A stretch of DNA of 64,000 nucleotides from Bacteroidota bacterium (GCA_023251875.1 JAHEXY010000001.1:310001-374000), one strand, 5' to 3'; shown: positions 44,453-54,309, counted from the first letter of the stretch. Made by a program: numbers and translations. Notes: generated by a model from the letters alone, not told the origin.

Positions 44453-45283
44453 CTATTTTTTTGTTTGCATTTTTAAACTATCAGGGGCAATTTCATTTGT
44501 ATTTTCAGAATACACTTCTCCTTGTTTTTCTTTTCCGTTAAGCGGATTACTACCTTGTAAACTCCAAACGTAACTAGAAACTTGTTGTATTTGTTTTGGA
44601 GTAAGTTGGGTTTCCCAATTTGTCATGCCTTTACCTAAAATACCATATTTTACTGTTTTAAAAATATTTTTTATCCCTCCCCCATGCAACCAATAAATAT
44701 CCGTTAAATTGGGCCCAACACTACCCTCTGCAGATTGACCATGACAAGGCGTACAATTTGTGGTAAAAATTTCTTTTCCTTGATTTAAATTTTCTTGATC
44801 TGAAAAAAGTGTTACGGTTTCTTCATTTACCTTATTGCCTTCCTTTTCTAAAAAAACAGATTTTTCTTTTGCAGCAATTGCCATTTCATCATTGTATTCA
44901 TCAAGGGAAAGTTTTGCCGAATCACTAAAATGAAAATAAATTAAATAGCCAATAGCCCAAATAATGGTTGCATAAAACATGGCTACCCACCATGGAGGAA
45001 GATGATTATCCAATTCTTTTATCCCATCGTAATTATGATCAAGTAATATTTCTTCTTCTCTATCAATGGGCATTGCATTAGTAAGTGAACTTTCAATTGC
45101 ATCAATAAAAGTTTTTTCATTTTCCTTTTTTATCGGTGGAACAATTTCATGTACCAATGATTTTAAAGTATTTAATAATACAATAAGAATAAGGAGGAGA
45201 AATGAAATAAGAGAAATAAGTATCCAATCTCCAAAACTGATATTTATCAAAACGAAGTTTAAAATATGTATTTGCATAAGCAT
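44453..45283 (-). CDS. ccoP: cbb3 oxidase subunit III (CcoP, single heme c)
   Basis: 276 residues. Hydrophobic N-terminal span (about 10-38), a charged linker, a second span ('WWVAMFYATIIWAIGYLIYF', near 98-118) and one cytochrome c domain with heme site 'CTPCHGQ' (near 183) and Met ligand region 'GMTNWETQLTP' (near 225). It relays electrons to the CcoN-CcoO part. Proteobacterial CcoP has two heme c domains; one is common in Bacteroidota. It starts 19 bp after ccoQ. 'CcoN-fusion CcoP' with the 4-span arrangement was not seen. Confidence 0.92.
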   Translation of the reverse strand: MLMQIHILNFVLINISFGDWILISLISFLLLILIVLLNTLKSLVHEIVPPIKKENEKTFIDAIESSLTNAMPIDREEEILLDHNYDGIKELDNHLPPWWVAMFYATIIWAIGYLIYFHFSDSAKLSLDEYNDEMAIAAKEKSVFLEKEGNKVNEETVTLFSDQENLNQGKEIFTTNCTPCHGQSAEGSVGPNLTDIYWLHGGGIKNIFKTVKYGILGKGMTNWETQLTPKQIQQVSSYVWSLQGSNPLNGKEKQGEVYSENTNEIAPDSLKMQTKK

Positions 45284-45302
45284 AAATTTTTATTTTTTAT
45301 TC

Positions 45303-45467
45303 CTATTTATCTAATGGCAATTCAGCCATTTTATTAATATCCTTTTCATCAGCTTTTATTACCCACCATCCTAACACAGCAAAAAACGTTACAAATATTG
45401 AGAGTGATATAATGGGATAAATGGCAACATCATGAATGCTTGACAAATGATCTGTTATAAATTTCAT
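45303..45467 (-). CDS. ccoQ: cbb3 oxidase small subunit CcoQ
   Basis: Absent from the ORF track (54 residues). The minus strand reads from ATG 45467: MKFITDHLSSIHDVAIYP, a single membrane span 'IISLSIFVTFFAVLGWWVI', and a charged tail ending 'MAELPLDK', the 'ELPLd' end typical of CcoQ/FixQ. It lies between ccoNO (6 bp) and ccoP (19 bp). CcoQ stabilises the oxidase complex. Confidence 0.85.
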   Translation of the reverse strand: MKFITDHLSSIHDVAIYPIISLSIFVTFFAVLGWWVIKADEKDINKMAELPLDK

Positions 45468-45473
45468 ATGTAT

Positions 45474-47594
45474 TTATTTTTCTTTATAAATATCTGTTCC
45501 TAGTCTTTGCAAATAAGCTATTACAGCAATAATTTCTTTATTGCTCATTACTTTAATTTGATTTTGTTTTAAATCTTGCGCAATACTATCTGCCTGATGC
45601 ATTAAATCTTGATTGGCAATTTTATCATAACCATCAGGATAAGGAACTCCCATTTTTATCATGGCTCTTATTTTAGCTCCTGTGTTACTTGTATCTAAAT
45701 TATCGTCCATTAACCAAGGATAAGCGGGCATAATAGATCCGGGAGAAATAGATTGAGGGTCTCTCATGTGATTAAAATGCCAAGCATTTGGTTTCTTTAA
45801 TTTATCTCCTCCTTCTCTTTGTAAATCCGGTCCGGTACGTTTTGATCCCCACAAAAATGGATGATCGTAAACAAATTCTCCTGCTTTTGAATATTCACCA
45901 TACCGCTCCGTTTCTGAACGAAAAGGTCGAATCATTTGCGAATGACAATTGCTACAACCCTCACGCACGTATATATCGCGACCTTGCAACTCAAGCGGAG
46001 TATAAGGTTTAACACTAGCAATAGTTGGGATATTTGATTTTACAAGAAAGGTTGGAACCAATTCAATAATACCTCCAATGGCTACCATAATTAAACTAAA
46101 TACCAATAATTGAATAGGTCTGCGTTCAATCCATCTGTGCCAATGATCTGTGCTGTGTGAAGTATATTCTCCAACAAGGGCAGGAGCAGACGATTCTTCA
46201 TTTTCCAATAAACTTCCTAGCTGAATTGTTTTTATTAAATTATACAACATTACTAAAGCTCCTACTAAATACATGCTTCCTCCAATAGAACGCATTGCAT
46301 ACATAGGCGCAATACGTGTTACTGTTGATAAAAATGTATTCGCCAATTGACCTTCGGCAGTAAATTCTTTCCACATTAAACTTTGTGTAAAACCTGCCCA
46401 GTATAATGGCAACACATAAAAAATAATTCCAAGTGTTCCTATCCAAAAATGAAAATTGGCTAATTTTTTAGAATACAATTCTGTTCTAAACAAAACCGGT
46501 ATTAACCAATACAAAACACCAAAGGTTAAGAATCCATTCCAACCTAATGCGCCTACGTGAACGTGAGCTATTGTCCAATCGGTATAATGACTAATAGCAT
46601 TCACACTTTTTATGGATAGCATGGGGCCTTCAAAAGTGGCCATACCATAAGCAGTAATAGCAACCACCATAAATTTTAAAACCGGATTTTCTCTTACTTT
46701 ATCCCATGCTCCACGCAAGGTTAACAATCCGTTAATCATACCTCCCCATGAGGGAGCAATGAGCATGATAGAGAAAATCATTCCGAGCGTTTGTGCCCAG
46801 TCGGGTAAAGCAGTATACAATAAGTGATGTGGACCAGCCCATATATAAAGAAAAATTAATGCCCAAAAATGAATAATGGAAAGTCGGTAAGAATAAACAG
46901 GTCTGTTTGCTGCTTTAGGAATAAAATAATACATGATACCCAAATAAGGAGTAGTAAGAAAAAATGCAACAGCATTATGCCCATACCACCATTGCACCAA
47001 GGCATCTTGAACGCCAGCATACCATGAATAACTTTTAAAAAATGTAACAGGTAATTCAAATGAATTAATAATATGTAGCATGGCTACTGTAACCCATGTT
47101 GCAATGTAAAACCAAATGGCTACATACAAATGGCGTTCTCGTCTTTTTAAAATGGTTCCAAATAAATTAATTCCAAAAACCACCCAAATAAGTGTAATAA
47201 GAATGTCTATTGGCCATTCAAGCTCTGCATATTCTTTGCCTGATGTTATACCAGATACCAATGTTAATGCTGCTGCAACAATAATAAATTGCCAACCCCA
47301 AAAATGTATTTTACTAAGTGTGTCATTAAACATTCTTGCTTTACACAAACGTTGAAGCGAATAATAAATTCCCATAAACATACCATTACCAACAAAAGCA
47401 AAAATGATAGCATTGGTGTGGAGTGGCCGTAAGCGGCCAAAAGTAGTACAGGCAATGCCTAAATTAAGAGATGGGAAAACTAATTGCAATGAAATAATTA
47501 AACCGACCAACATACCCACAATACTCCAAAGCATAGTTGCATATGCAAAATTTTTAACAATTTTATTGTCGTACGAAAATGTTTCTAATGCCAT
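45474..47594 (-). CDS. ccoNO: Fused cbb3 oxidase subunits I and II (CcoN-CcoO)
   Basis: 706 residues. Residues about 1-480 are the 12-span catalytic subunit CcoN: heme b ligand region 'RPLHTNAIIFAFVGNG' (near 55), Cu-B ligands 'WWYGHNAVAFF' and 'WAGPHHLLYTALPDW', and heme ligands 'HVHVGALGWNGF'. Residues about 520-700 are CcoO: membrane anchor ('IQLLVFSLIMVAIGGIIELVP'), heme site 'CSNCHSQMIRPFRSE' and Met region 'PGSIMPAYPWL'. CcoN and CcoO are separate in most bacteria; their fusion is common in Bacteroidota. The enzyme is a high-affinity terminal oxidase pumping protons at low oxygen. Key histidines are all in place. Confidence 0.95.
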   Translation of the reverse strand: MALETFSYDNKIVKNFAYATMLWSIVGMLVGLIISLQLVFPSLNLGIACTTFGRLRPLHTNAIIFAFVGNGMFMGIYYSLQRLCKARMFNDTLSKIHFWGWQFIIVAAALTLVSGITSGKEYAELEWPIDILITLIWVVFGINLFGTILKRRERHLYVAIWFYIATWVTVAMLHIINSFELPVTFFKSYSWYAGVQDALVQWWYGHNAVAFFLTTPYLGIMYYFIPKAANRPVYSYRLSIIHFWALIFLYIWAGPHHLLYTALPDWAQTLGMIFSIMLIAPSWGGMINGLLTLRGAWDKVRENPVLKFMVVAITAYGMATFEGPMLSIKSVNAISHYTDWTIAHVHVGALGWNGFLTFGVLYWLIPVLFRTELYSKKLANFHFWIGTLGIIFYVLPLYWAGFTQSLMWKEFTAEGQLANTFLSTVTRIAPMYAMRSIGGSMYLVGALVMLYNLIKTIQLGSLLENEESSAPALVGEYTSHSTDHWHRWIERRPIQLLVFSLIMVAIGGIIELVPTFLVKSNIPTIASVKPYTPLELQGRDIYVREGCSNCHSQMIRPFRSETERYGEYSKAGEFVYDHPFLWGSKRTGPDLQREGGDKLKKPNAWHFNHMRDPQSISPGSIMPAYPWLMDDNLDTSNTGAKIRAMIKMGVPYPDGYDKIANQDLMHQADSIAQDLKQNQIKVMSNKEIIAVIAYLQRLGTDIYKEK

Positions 47595-47650
47595 ATTTAA
47601 AAAATTTATATCTGTTAAATAAATTTGCTTTTCTAAACCTCAGCCTATAA

Positions 47651-47687
47651 GACTTTCTCAAAAGTCCTCCAACTCGTCATTACGAGT
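47651..47687. repeat. Hairpins GACTTT/AAAGTC and ACTCGT-CATT-ACGAGT
   Basis: Two short hairpins between ccoS and ccoNO. The second belongs to the 'CGTCATTGCGAG'-type dispersed repeat common in bacterial intergenic regions. They could influence relative expression of the flanking genes. Confidence 0.45.
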
Positions 47688-47702
47688 GAGGAACAAATAA
47701 TA

Positions 47703-47879
47703 CTACTGTTCCTTTATTTTATTTGTTGTTGAATTTTGTTTTGTATGATCTAATAATATTCTAACCGAAGGCGTATAAGTGTCATCAAACTGCCCCTTTT
47801 TTACAGAAACAATAAATGTGACTAAGAATCCCAATGCAATAAGCAAACTTGCTCCAATAAGTAAAAAGAGTACACTCAT
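47703..47879 (-). CDS. ccoS: cbb3 oxidase assembly protein CcoS
   Basis: Not in the ORF track (58 residues). The minus strand reads from ATG 47879: MSVLFLLIGASLLIALGFLVTF, one membrane span, then 'SVKKGQFDDTYTPSVRIL', which is the CcoS signature (normally 'GQfdD..tPa.riL'). It is required for heme/copper insertion into cbb3 oxidase. It lies between ccoI and ccoNO as in other loci. Confidence 0.9.
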   Translation of the reverse strand: MSVLFLLIGASLLIALGFLVTFIVSVKKGQFDDTYTPSVRILLDHTKQNSTTNKIKEQ

Positions 47880-47924
47880 ATAGAATATTCTTATGGGTTT
47901 TCTGAAAAATATTTTTTTACTATC

Positions 47925-47965
47925 CTTTCCCTTACTCCCTCTCTATGAGAGAGAGCGTAATTTTG
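47925..47965. repeat. CTCTCTATGAGAGAG palindrome between ccoI and ccoS
   Basis: Divergent member of the CCCTCTCC-type family: CCCTCTCTATGAGAGAG with a preceding CCCTTACTCCCTC tract. Confidence 0.5.
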
Positions 47966-48025
47966 TTTTTCAGAAAACCCTTGAGTAAAGTTATCTTTTG
48001 TTGAAAAAAGTACAGATGATGGAAA

Positions 48026-50476
48026 TCAGTTTTGCAAATGATGCATATCAGAAACAAGATATTTTTTTGCTAAAATAGTTGTGCCAATTATCCCAAATAG
48101 CACAATACTAATAGAACTCAATGGCATTAAAACAGCAGCAAAAACAGGGCTTAATAGCGCGTGTGTAGCAAACCACAAACCAATGCAATTATAGGTAAGA
48201 GAAATGAAGAAACTTATTTTTACCAATTGCACACTCTTTGCAGAAAAAACAAAGAAGGATGGCAATTGATCAAATTTGTTGGCATCTAAAATGGCATCGC
48301 AAGCCGGGGAGAAAGTATTCACACTTTCAGAAATGGAGATACCCACATTACTTTGTTTTAAAGCGCCTGCATCATTTAAACCATCTCCAATCATTGCTAC
48401 TTTTTTACCATCATTTTGCAGCTTCTTAATGTTATTGAGTTTGTCAATTGGCTTTTGTTGAAATTGAATATTTTTCTCGTTAGCAAAATATTGGGCTAGA
48501 TTCCTTTCTTCAGAAGCATTGTCGCCAGTAAATAAATAGAGTGCATAATTATTAGAAAGATAAGATGTGGTTTTCTTTAAATTCTCCCTGTATTTATTTT
48601 GAATAACAAAACACCCCTGAATCTTATCATTTATTGAAACATAAATTTTAGATCCAGCTTTATGTTCGGCTGAAAATACTTGAGGTGGTATATTTAAGGA
48701 ATTAATAAACTTTAAAGATCCTGCTTTAATATTTTTATTATTAATACATGCTGAAATTCCAGAGCCTATTAATTCTGAATAGGATTTTAGTTTAGCATTT
48801 CCATTTCCGTTAATAAAATTATAAAGTTGTATACTTAATGGATGGGAAGATTGTTTAAATAAAGATTTTAATGCATTAATTTCATCATCTAATAATACGT
48901 TTCCTACATATTGAATATTTGATTCGTTAGACTTGGTAATAGTTCCGGTTTTATCAAAAACAATGGTATCTATTTGTGAAAGTTTTTCGAGCACAGAGGT
49001 GTTTTTAACATACAAGCCATGCTGAGCTAAAATTTTTATTGCATTGCCTAAAGCAAAAGGGGCACTAATAGCCAATGCGCATGGGCAAGCTATTATTAAT
49101 ACAGATGTAAATGCATTTACAGCGTTAGCTGGATTTACATACATCCAATAAAACAGAGAAAAAAAAGCAATTGCAATTATGCCTATCGTAAAACGTTTAC
49201 TCGCTTTATCTGTGATGGATGAGAATTGTTTTTCATTTGCATTTTTTTTATCAAAAATACTGTTGTTCCATAATTGTGTAAGTGTTGATGTAGTTAAATC
49301 TTTATCGGCTACTACTTCTATTATTGAGCCGGTTTGCTTGCCTCCCGCATATATTAAATCACCTGAATGAATTTGTATGGGTAAGCTTTCTCCACTAATA
49401 AAACTATAATCAATGGTGGCATTGCCTTTTAATAAAATAGCATCAGTAGGAATGATTTCATTATTACGAATAATTAAACGATCTCCTTTTCTTACTTTGT
49501 TGGCAGCAACCGTCATCTCCTTTCCATTTTCAATTTTTGAAATGGCAATAGGGATAAATGAATTGTAATCACGATCAAAGGAAATTCTATTGTATGTTTT
49601 CCGTTGAAAATATTTACCTAAGGATAAAAAGAAAAGTAAACCGGCTAAGGAATCGAAATAACCAGCCCCCGTGTTTGATACTATTTCAAATACACTTCTT
49701 AAAAAAAAAGAAATAATACCAAGGCTTAGAGGAATATCAATGTTGATGTTTTTATTTTTTACAGCAATAAATGCTGATCTAAAATAATCAATAGAAACAT
49801 AAAAAATAATGGGTAGAGATAGAATTAAATTAATATATCTGAAAAAGAGTTGAAACTCAGGTTCTACATGTAATGACAAATATTCCGGAAAACTCAACAA
49901 CATAATATTCCCAAAACAAAAACCTGCAACACCAATTTTATAAATTAGGTTTTTATCAATTACTACATCTTGATTTTCACTTTTGTAGATATCGTTTAAT
50001 TGAATTTGTGGTTTGTATCCAATTGTAGTAAGTAATTCGGCAATTGCTCTTAATGAAGTTTTTTGTTTGTTATAAATGATTCTTGCTGTACGCTTAAGAA
50101 AATCTACCTGAACATTTTTTATGTTTGAATTTAAACGGTATAAATTTTCGAGCAACCATATACATGAAGTACAATGAATTTGAGGCAATGAAAAAACGAT
50201 AATTTCATTTGTTTGATCAGAGAACGACAGCAATTTTTTCTTTACATCATCATCATCTAAAAATGAAAATTGATTTTTTAAAATTGTTTTGTTGGGTGAC
50301 TGAATTAATTTTTCGATATTATCACTTTTACCAAGATTGTGATCTTCTAATAATTCAAAAACCAACTTACAGCCTTCGCAACAAAATACTTTGTCTTGAA
50401 AAGCAATTGCTTCTGCAAGGCATAAGTCTCCACAATGAAAACATGCAGTTTGTGTATTTTGCAATGGTTTTATCAT
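48026..50476 (-). CDS. ccoI: Heavy-metal P1B-type ATPase CcoI/FixI
   Basis: 816 residues. Cys-rich N-terminus 'CFHCGDLC...FCCEGCKLVFELL' (residues about 12-45), HMA domain 'IHCTSCIWLLENLY' (near 100), eight membrane spans with the metal-passing 'IACPCALAISAP' (near 465), phosphorylation site 'DKTGTIT' (near 505) and 'GDGLNDAGAL' (near 710). It moves copper to the periplasm for the oxidase. It is the first gene of the cbb3 locus; a -7 box lies about 60 bp upstream. All diagnostic residues are present. Other P1B ATPases look similar, but the N-terminal zinc-ribbon-like part and the cco context settle the name. Confidence 0.94.
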   Translation of the reverse strand: MIKPLQNTQTACFHCGDLCLAEAIAFQDKVFCCEGCKLVFELLEDHNLGKSDNIEKLIQSPNKTILKNQFSFLDDDDVKKKLLSFSDQTNEIIVFSLPQIHCTSCIWLLENLYRLNSNIKNVQVDFLKRTARIIYNKQKTSLRAIAELLTTIGYKPQIQLNDIYKSENQDVVIDKNLIYKIGVAGFCFGNIMLLSFPEYLSLHVEPEFQLFFRYINLILSLPIIFYVSIDYFRSAFIAVKNKNINIDIPLSLGIISFFLRSVFEIVSNTGAGYFDSLAGLLFFLSLGKYFQRKTYNRISFDRDYNSFIPIAISKIENGKEMTVAANKVRKGDRLIIRNNEIIPTDAILLKGNATIDYSFISGESLPIQIHSGDLIYAGGKQTGSIIEVVADKDLTTSTLTQLWNNSIFDKKNANEKQFSSITDKASKRFTIGIIAIAFFSLFYWMYVNPANAVNAFTSVLIIACPCALAISAPFALGNAIKILAQHGLYVKNTSVLEKLSQIDTIVFDKTGTITKSNESNIQYVGNVLLDDEINALKSLFKQSSHPLSIQLYNFINGNGNAKLKSYSELIGSGISACINNKNIKAGSLKFINSLNIPPQVFSAEHKAGSKIYVSINDKIQGCFVIQNKYRENLKKTTSYLSNNYALYLFTGDNASEERNLAQYFANEKNIQFQQKPIDKLNNIKKLQNDGKKVAMIGDGLNDAGALKQSNVGISISESVNTFSPACDAILDANKFDQLPSFFVFSAKSVQLVKISFFISLTYNCIGLWFATHALLSPVFAAVLMPLSSISIVLFGIIGTTILAKKYLVSDMHHLQN

Positions 50477-50534
50477 AAATAATTTTACATCCTTCTACAA
50501 GGCTCTGGATGAATATTTCATCTGCTGCTATTTG

Positions 50535-50542
50535 CAAATTTA
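50535..50542 (-). promoter_or_regulatory. -7 promoter element for the cbb3 locus
   Basis: On the minus strand TAAATTTG (TAnnTTTG), about 60 bp before ccoI. No convincing FNR/CRP-type palindrome was found next to it by eye, so oxygen control cannot be claimed from sequence. Confidence 0.4.
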
Positions 50543-50603
50543 TTTTATAAATGATTTAATTAAAATGAAGTGTATCAATAGTAAATATGATATTACTCAT
50601 ATT

Positions 50604-52352
50604 TTAATTGGGAGAGGAATAAAACATTTTTTTATCCAATGCAAATTGTTGTAATAAAGCAGTATTCTTTTCTTCATTACGTATCATGATTACAGTATAA
50701 TCATCAACATAAATGGGAATCCAAAGTGGATCTTGAATTCTTCTGATTAAAAATGGTTGTCCGTAAGGGGTTTGATCGTAACGATAAAAATAAATGGTGT
50801 TGAAGTGATATTTTTCATCAAATTTATTCCAAGTTATATCTGTAGTATCTTGTTGCATGGGCATAAACATGTCTTTAAAAAAGTCTACACTATAGGCCTC
50901 CGGCCTGTTATCTACAAAAGGTTTATAAGTTGGGAAAAGATGAAAAATAAAATAACCACCAATATCATAATTATTAAAATAAGGTCCCGGTATTTTATTG
51001 GCTTTTATAAATTCTGCTGATTTATTACAATTGTCAATTAAACCCAATCCAAAAGAATATTTGTATGGTGAATAATAATTTCTCAAAGTCCAGCTGGTAT
51101 CTATATCTTGGTATTTTGTTTTAATTTCTTGCACTTCATCCATTATGGCATCTTTTTTTGATGGATTATGCTTGTATTCTTTTTTTAAAACTTCTAATCT
51201 TTTAGGCAATAGTTGCTGACGAAAATATTGTAAACTTGGAAGCGCAAAACCTATAAAGAAAATGAAACAACTCCCAATGGTTAAAAACAAGCGTAAGTTT
51301 CTTTGAAAATTAATGGGTCTAGCTTTTTGATATTCATAAAATGAAATTGAAGACACTATAATAAACATATAGCCAAACAATGGGAAATTTCTGATCATTT
51401 TCCAGGCAAGTATTCCAAAAACAAGAGTAAGTATAACATGAGGAATATTTGATATTCCCTTTTTTAACCAAACAATTACTCCAATTGCCAATAAAGTAAT
51501 AATGGTAATCAACTCTATATGATAATAAATAATTCTATCCGGAAAACGGCCTTGCATAAAAACCACCGACATATTCTCCACTATCATCATACCATAATTA
51601 TTTAAAATGGTAAAGGGTTCAATAATTCCTTGTATACCCCAGAAATTTACTAAACAGGCTAATGCAGATAAAAGAAATATAATAGCTAGTTTTTTTAATT
51701 TTTCACTTTTTAAGCTATTGGGATACGCATTTATTAATTCTCCCAAACCAAATACACCCATTAAAAATGGACCTAATGGAAAAAGAATATGAATGTTGAC
51801 CCAGAAAACTTGAACAACAGGAAGCACTAATAAATACTGCCATTTTATTTTATCATCCGTAAACCTACTAAGTAAATAAAAATAAATAGCTACGAAACAA
51901 TAGCTAAAAACTTCTGGTCTTATCTCTAAACGATCTGTAATAAGAGGCATTCCCAGTAAAGTAAAAAAAATGGAGAAAATATAATTCGATTTTTCTATTA
52001 CAATTTTAAAAAACAAAATAAAAGTGATGATGTATAGAAAAACATTTAACAAACTCAAGAGATCAAAACCTCCGATATTGTACAACACATAATAAATTAC
52101 ACCCGCTCCCCAGTGGTGGGCTCGCGTAGGAAAATCCGGCTGGGTATAGGAATAATAATTAGTAGTTATAGGCTCATGATGTTGAATAAAATATTCTCCA
52201 TTTTTAATATGCCTTCCTAAATCAGCAGTAATTAAATTTTGTTTTTGAGCATATGAAAATAGGAGATAAATGAAAAGCAGAATGGTAAGAATAATTTTCC
52301 ACGTCTTAGAAATATCATTTTCAATAGAAACTTGCTTTTTAGTATTGTTCAA
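50604..52352 (-). CDS. Multi-spanning membrane protein, GT-C glycosyltransferase-like
   Basis: 582 residues with about ten to twelve hydrophobic spans in the N-terminal 400 residues, then a soluble C-terminal domain of about 170. The first external loop carries 'ADLGRHIKNGEYFIQH' and 'PTRAHHWGAGVIYY', with Asp and His placed as in GT-C enzymes that use lipid-linked sugars; the C-terminal domain includes 'NNYDIGGYFIFHLFPTYKPFVDNRPEAY'. A role in transferring sugars to lipids or surface polymers is inference; I do not recognise a named family. It is a single gene with unrelated neighbours. The length and composition are consistent with a complete gene. Confidence 0.65.
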   Translation of the reverse strand: MNNTKKQVSIENDISKTWKIILTILLFIYLLFSYAQKQNLITADLGRHIKNGEYFIQHHEPITTNYYSYTQPDFPTRAHHWGAGVIYYVLYNIGGFDLLSLLNVFLYIITFILFFKIVIEKSNYIFSIFFTLLGMPLITDRLEIRPEVFSYCFVAIYFYLLSRFTDDKIKWQYLLVLPVVQVFWVNIHILFPLGPFLMGVFGLGELINAYPNSLKSEKLKKLAIIFLLSALACLVNFWGIQGIIEPFTILNNYGMMIVENMSVVFMQGRFPDRIIYYHIELITIITLLAIGVIVWLKKGISNIPHVILTLVFGILAWKMIRNFPLFGYMFIIVSSISFYEYQKARPINFQRNLRLFLTIGSCFIFFIGFALPSLQYFRQQLLPKRLEVLKKEYKHNPSKKDAIMDEVQEIKTKYQDIDTSWTLRNYYSPYKYSFGLGLIDNCNKSAEFIKANKIPGPYFNNYDIGGYFIFHLFPTYKPFVDNRPEAYSVDFFKDMFMPMQQDTTDITWNKFDEKYHFNTIYFYRYDQTPYGQPFLIRRIQDPLWIPIYVDDYTVIMIRNEEKNTALLQQFALDKKMFYSSPN

Positions 52353-52493
52353 TGTTTAAAGGTTGAGAGTTCAAGACTGTAAAATACAAAATAGTTTAAG
52401 CTTAAGAAATTGGGGATATATAAAAATGAAAATTGAAAAATGGTATCAAACCATACTTTTGAACAATAAACTTTAGAATATTGAACCACAAAA

Positions 52494-53723
52494 TCAAATT
52501 GAACTTTGAATTTTCAAACCTTGAACTAAAGTATTCCCCGGATAAACATGTAAAGCTTTCTCTAAACATTCCATTGCATTTTTCAAAGACTCCAAGTTAA
52601 GTACGTAAGCAATACGCACCTCATTTGTTCCGCTACCTTTTGTAGAATAAAATCCGGTTGCAGGGGCAAGCATAACAGTTTGGTTCTTGTATTCAAAATC
52701 TTCAAGTAACCACTGGCAAAATTTATCGGCATTATCAATGGGCAATCTCACCACGGTATAAAAAGCCCCTTGAGGTGTTGGGCAAATTACACCTTCCATT
52801 TTATTTAATGCTTCAATAATTAAATTTCTGCGTTTTACGTATTCTTTTGTTACACCTTCAAAATAAGTCATGGGAGTTTGCAATGCAGCTTCGCTGGCAA
52901 TTTGTCCAAATGTTGGTGGGCTCAAACGCGCCTGCGCAAATTTCAAAGCAGTGCTAATAATATTTTTATTTCTAGAAACCAAAGCTCCTATACGCGCACC
53001 ACACATGCTATAGCGCTTAGAAACAGAATCAATCAACACCGTATTTTGCTCAATACCTTCTAATTGCATAATGGAGAAAAATTCTTTTCCGTTATAGCAA
53101 AACTCTCTGTATACCTCATCAGCAAAAAGAAAAAGATTGTATTTTTTTACGATATCCCTTAAGGTTTCTAACTCATTTTTAGAATACACATAACCCGTAG
53201 GATTATTAGGATTGCAAATTAAAATAGCCTTTGTTTTAGAAGTAATCAATTTCTCAAATTCACTTACAGGAGGTAATGCAAATCCATTTTCAATTTTGGC
53301 TGTAATGGGTTTTACTATAACTCCTGCAGTACATGCAAAGCCATTGTAATTGGCATAAAATGGTTCCGGAATAATAATTTCATCGCCAGGATTAAGGCAA
53401 GAAAAAAACGCAAATAACAATGCTTCTGATCCTCCGGTAGTAATTAGCATATCATGATGTGTAACATCAATGCCCTTGCTATTATAATACTGAGCCAAAC
53501 CTTTACGGTACGATTCAATACCGGCAGAATGGCTATATTCAATAACTTTTACTTTGGTGTTTTTTATTGCAGATAGGGCTACTTCAGGTGTTTCTATATC
53601 AGGCTGACCAATATTTAAATGGTAAACAGTTCTTCCTTTTCGTTTTGCTTCTTCTGAATAAGGAACCAATTTACGAATAGGAGACTCAGGCATTTCATTG
53701 CCTCTTTGTGATAGTGTGATCAT
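52494..53723 (-). CDS. PLP-dependent aminotransferase, class I/II
   Basis: 409 residues. Fold type I features: 'LNIGQPDIETP' near residue 36, 'TTGGSEALLFAF' (PLP phosphate loop, near 92), 'NPNNPTGYVYS' (near 170), 'FADEVYREFCY' (near 200), and Schiff-base Lys in 'DSVSKRYSMCGARIG' (near 235), plus substrate Arg in 'NEVRIAY' (near 375). It is closest to the aspartate/aromatic aminotransferase group; the donor and acceptor cannot be resolved. Single gene with a -7 box just upstream. The N-terminal 'SQRGNEMPESPIRKLVPYSEEAKRKG' block matches Bacteroidota enzymes of this type. Confidence 0.92.
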   Translation of the reverse strand: MITLSQRGNEMPESPIRKLVPYSEEAKRKGRTVYHLNIGQPDIETPEVALSAIKNTKVKVIEYSHSAGIESYRKGLAQYYNSKGIDVTHHDMLITTGGSEALLFAFFSCLNPGDEIIIPEPFYANYNGFACTAGVIVKPITAKIENGFALPPVSEFEKLITSKTKAILICNPNNPTGYVYSKNELETLRDIVKKYNLFLFADEVYREFCYNGKEFFSIMQLEGIEQNTVLIDSVSKRYSMCGARIGALVSRNKNIISTALKFAQARLSPPTFGQIASEAALQTPMTYFEGVTKEYVKRRNLIIEALNKMEGVICPTPQGAFYTVVRLPIDNADKFCQWLLEDFEYKNQTVMLAPATGFYSTKGSGTNEVRIAYVLNLESLKNAMECLEKALHVYPGNTLVQGLKIQSSI

Positions 53724-53741
53724 GTTAGTCTAATTTAATTA

Positions 53742-53749
53742 CAAAAATA
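53742..53749 (-). promoter_or_regulatory. -7 promoter element for the aminotransferase gene
   Basis: On the minus strand TATTTTTG (TAnnTTTG), about 20 bp before the start codon. No clear -33 partner. Confidence 0.4.
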
Positions 53750-53922
53750 CACAAAAAAGCTCCTTTGTTTTCTGTCATTGTTACTTTTTTAATATTTGAG
53801 GGTTGTAATTTTCTTTTTTTAAGTAAAGTAGATTATATAAAAGATTTTGAACGGAATTTATGATATAAGTGAGTCGGGGGTAATGCTAAACTGTGATTTT
53901 AGAAATAAGCCTGGTTATATTT

Positions 53923-54309
53923 TTACACAAGTAATTTTTCAATTTCATGGATAAACAATTCTACTTTATTTGGTAAAGGCAAAATTGTTTCCGCATCAAA
54001 TTCTGCAAAATCGGCATAATCACCTTCTTGTCTCCAATCAAATAAATCTGAATAGAGTTTACTATATTCTTTATCGATAATGCCAGTACGAATAAAGTCG
54101 TGAAAAAATTTAATTCTTGCCCCATTATGGGTATGTGTTTTTATATTATTCTTGAGTAGTAAGGCATGTACAGCATAAAAACATGCATAGTATAATCTGT
54201 TAATAGTAGAATTCCAACTTTTATTAGACGCTAAAGTTCTCGCATCAAGCAAGGTTTGCTTGGCTCTTTCAAGTCGGTACTTGATATAATCTTCTTTACT
54301 TCCCTTCAT
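53923..54309 (-). CDS. HEPN-domain protein (partner of MNT nucleotidyltransferase)
   Basis: 128 residues, all helical: 'YRLERAKQTLLDARTLAS' then 'NRLYYACFYAVHALLLKN', the core of the HEPN family that pairs with minimal nucleotidyltransferases. It overlaps the upstream MNT gene by 14 bp, the normal layout of MNT-HEPN toxin-antitoxin or defence pairs. In active HEPN RNases an Rx4-6H motif is expected; here the Arg and the nearest His are nine residues apart ('RLYYACFYAVH'), so this subfamily may lack RNase activity or use other residues. Function is inferred from the pair. Confidence 0.85.
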   Translation of the reverse strand: MKGSKEDYIKYRLERAKQTLLDARTLASNKSWNSTINRLYYACFYAVHALLLKNNIKTHTHNGARIKFFHDFIRTGIIDKEYSKLYSDLFDWRQEGDYADFAEFDAETILPLPNKVELFIHEIEKLLV

